Origin: Bacillus timonensis
Lineage (GTDB): Bacteria > Bacillota > Bacilli > Bacillales > Bacillaceae_L
Length of the DNA: 64,000 nt
Assembly (NCBI RefSeq): GCF_004799755.1
Contig: NZ_SLUB01000002.1
Span: forward strand, 1-64,000
Reading direction: 5' to 3'
A program made the translations under genes and the position numbers. Each line of letters begins with the position of its first letter. Position 1 is the first letter of the stretch. Positions 62,591 to 64,000 of this stretch are shown here, piece by piece. Below the pieces are notes generated by a model, which was not told where the DNA came from, ran no database searches, and saw only the letters and a list, made by a program, of their open reading frames with translations.

Positions 62591-63679
62591 GTGCGAGATC
62601 AAGATTATATGAATTTAGCGATAAATGTTGCAAAAGCAGGTGTCGGTCAAACTACACCAAATCCTGTTGTAGGAGCCGTTGTTGTGAACGAAGGTCGAGT
62701 GGTGGGTATTGGTGCACACTTAAAAGCAGGAGAACCCCATGCAGAGGTCCATGCGATCCAGATGGCTGGTGAAAAAGCCGAAAATGCAACGGTTTATGTA
62801 ACATTGGAGCCGTGTAGTCATCATGGTAAGACTCCGCCATGTGCTGATCTTTTAGTAAACAGCAATGTGAAGAGGGTAGTCATTGCAACGACTGATCCAA
62901 ATCCACTCGTTGCTGGAAAAGGCATCGCCAAATTAAAAACAGCGGGAATTGAAGTGGAAGTTGGAGTATGTAAGGAACAAGCAGATGCCTTAAACGCCGT
63001 TTTTTATCATTTTTTAGATAAAAAACGTCCATATGTAACCTTGAAATCTGCCATCACTTTAGATGGGAAAATAGCAACGGTTACTGGCGAAAGTAAATGG
63101 ATAACTGGTGAGGATGCAAGAAATGATGTACATCTATATAGAAGTATTCATGATGCAATTCTTGTCGGCGTTAATACAGTGCTTGTGGATAATCCAAGTT
63201 TAACAACGAGGCTTCCGAATGGGACAGGTAAAAATCCGATTCGAATCATCTTGGATTCAACTCTAAGAACACCGCTAGAATCGCAAGTTGTCAATGACGG
63301 CAAGTCTGAGACTTGGATTATTGTTTCTGACCAAGTAACTGAAGAGCAAATGAATAAATTCTCCGATAAAAAGGGTGTTCGAATTATTCAATTGGAGGAG
63401 TCTAACATTATAGTTAACACTGTGCTTGCTCGTCTAGGTGAAGAAGGGATATCCTCCATTTTTGTTGAAGGTGGAGCAGAAGTGAATGGCAGCTTTTTAA
63501 AAGAAAAGGCAATCAACCAAGTCATTGTCTATCTTGCACCTAAATTAGTAGGTGGAAAATTAGCCCCGACGTCCATTGGTGGTGCTGGAATTGAATCCAT
63601 TGATGATGCATTACAATTAACCATTAAATCTGTAGAACAGCTCGGAGAAGATATTAAAATTGTAGCAGAGCCGAGATAG
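62591..63679 (+). CDS. ribD: Bifunctional riboflavin deaminase/reductase RibD
   Basis: A 362-residue enzyme for two early riboflavin steps: deamination and then NADPH-dependent side-chain reduction of the pyrimidine intermediate. The deaminase domain has the zinc site HAEVHAI (about residues 50-56) and LEPCSHHGKTPPCADLL; the reductase domain starts near residue 146 (RPYVTLKSAITLDGKIAT) and has VEGGAEVNGSF. It begins at GTG with AAAGGAGTG upstream. ribE follows by 10 bp. Confidence 0.96.
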   Translation: MRDQDYMNLAINVAKAGVGQTTPNPVVGAVVVNEGRVVGIGAHLKAGEPHAEVHAIQMAGEKAENATVYVTLEPCSHHGKTPPCADLLVNSNVKRVVIATTDPNPLVAGKGIAKLKTAGIEVEVGVCKEQADALNAVFYHFLDKKRPYVTLKSAITLDGKIATVTGESKWITGEDARNDVHLYRSIHDAILVGVNTVLVDNPSLTTRLPNGTGKNPIRIILDSTLRTPLESQVVNDGKSETWIIVSDQVTEEQMNKFSDKKGVRIIQLEESNIIVNTVLARLGEEGISSIFVEGGAEVNGSFLKEKAINQVIVYLAPKLVGGKLAPTSIGGAGIESIDDALQLTIKSVEQLGEDIKIVAEPR

Positions 63680-63689
63680 AGGTGAAAAA

Positions 63690-64000
63690 ATGTTTACAGG
63701 GATTGTAGAAGAAATCGGGAAAGTAAAAGCAATTAGTGGTTCACAGGATTCGGTTGAAATGGTGATTCAAGCTAAAAAAATTCTCGAGGATGTAAACTTA
63801 GGAGATAGCATTTCGGTCAATGGAGTTTGTTTAACTGTAACAGACTTTACCAAAGATGGCTTCACTGTTGATGTGATGCCAGAAACGGTGAAATCAACTT
63901 CTTTACGTGATTTAGAGCGAAATCATGCTGTCAATCTTGAAAGAGCAATGACGGCAGGTGGACGTTTTGGAGGGCATATCGTTTCAGGTCATGTAGATGG
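63690..64000 (+). CDS. ribE: Riboflavin synthase, 3'-truncated by window end
   Basis: The first 103 codons of the riboflavin synthase alpha chain, which dismutates two lumazines to riboflavin. MFTGIVEEIGKVKAI is the classic start, followed by LGDSISVNGVCLTVTDF and GGRFGGHIVSGHVDG (the first lumazine-binding repeat). RBS GAGGTG is 6 bases before the ATG. It is the second rib gene under the FMN riboswitch; the frame is cut by the window edge. Confidence 0.95.
   Translation, partial: MFTGIVEEIGKVKAISGSQDSVEMVIQAKKILEDVNLGDSISVNGVCLTVTDFTKDGFTVDVMPETVKSTSLRDLERNHAVNLERAMTAGGRFGGHIVSGHVD

Overview
The window is A+T-rich bacterial chromosome from an endospore-forming member of the Bacillaceae. The evidence is gene content and order: spoIIM, dacF, spoIIAA-spoIIAB-sigF, the seven-gene spoVA operon, fur, mciZ, a FMN riboswitch before ribD and a proline T-box before proI. 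Much of the order follows, in one direction, the B. subtilis stretch from yqiW to the rib operon. Several blocks are missing or swapped (no gndA beside zwf, no coaA or dsdA) and several are extra: an orphan CheW, an SNF2 helicase, a CAP-domain protein, an MFS pump, a NERD protein, an Ecm4-type GST, an RND pump and a leucine/HMG-CoA cassette. This suggests a relative outside the close subtilis group; the species cannot be told. No rRNA, tRNA, prophage, complete insertion sequence or CRISPR array was seen. Positions 1-19 are a Tn5/Nextera adapter, so the window starts at a contig edge.

Layout. 1-4.4 kb: truncated bacilliredoxin brxB, an arginine-type ABC transporter (artPQR) and yqjA, with prli42 on the minus strand. 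4.6-9.7 kb: propionyl-CoA/methylmalonyl-CoA genes (mce, mmdA), a peptidase, CheW and DNA polymerase Y1. 9.9-16.6 kb: zwf, rnz, a nitroreductase and a SWIM/SNF2 helicase. 16.6-22.4 kb, mostly minus strand: namA, two exported proteins, an MFS pump, and proI with its T-box. 22.5-32.8 kb: yqjP, yqjQ, a 53-bp tandem repeat array, NERD, GST and acetyltransferase genes, SOS polymerase Y2 with two LexA-like boxes, a DHODH-like membrane fusion, and CDGSH and HesB-like Fe-S proteins. 32.8-41 kb: yqkD, an RND pump and the mvaB / thl-scoA-scoB cassette. 41-47 kb: yqkE, yqkF, mciZ, nudF, endonuclease Q, spoIIM, fur, yqzK, xerD. 47-51 kb: nucleoside salvage (deoB, punA, pdp). 50.7-58.9 kb: forespore genes (dacF, spoIIA, spoVA). 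59-64 kb: lysA, ypuA, ppiB and the start of the riboflavin operon.

How genes work together. mce and mmdA handle propionyl-CoA from branched-chain amino acids and odd-chain acids. mvaB, scoAB and thl together can turn HMG-CoA into three acetyl-CoA. SpoIIAA, SpoIIAB and SigF form the forespore partner-switch; SigF and then SigG direct genes such as dacF and spoVA, the latter moving dipicolinic acid.

The most unusual material is not protein-coding. It includes a 53-bp tandem array whose dyad arms co-vary, a hairpin-rich dispersed repeat with two clear copies and a third related element (two of the three sit inside operons), a 142-bp foldback element, and interleaved inverted repeats before the MFS gene. 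The most unusual protein is the DHODH-like enzyme fused to a duplicated membrane module. No wholly new multi-gene system was identified with confidence.
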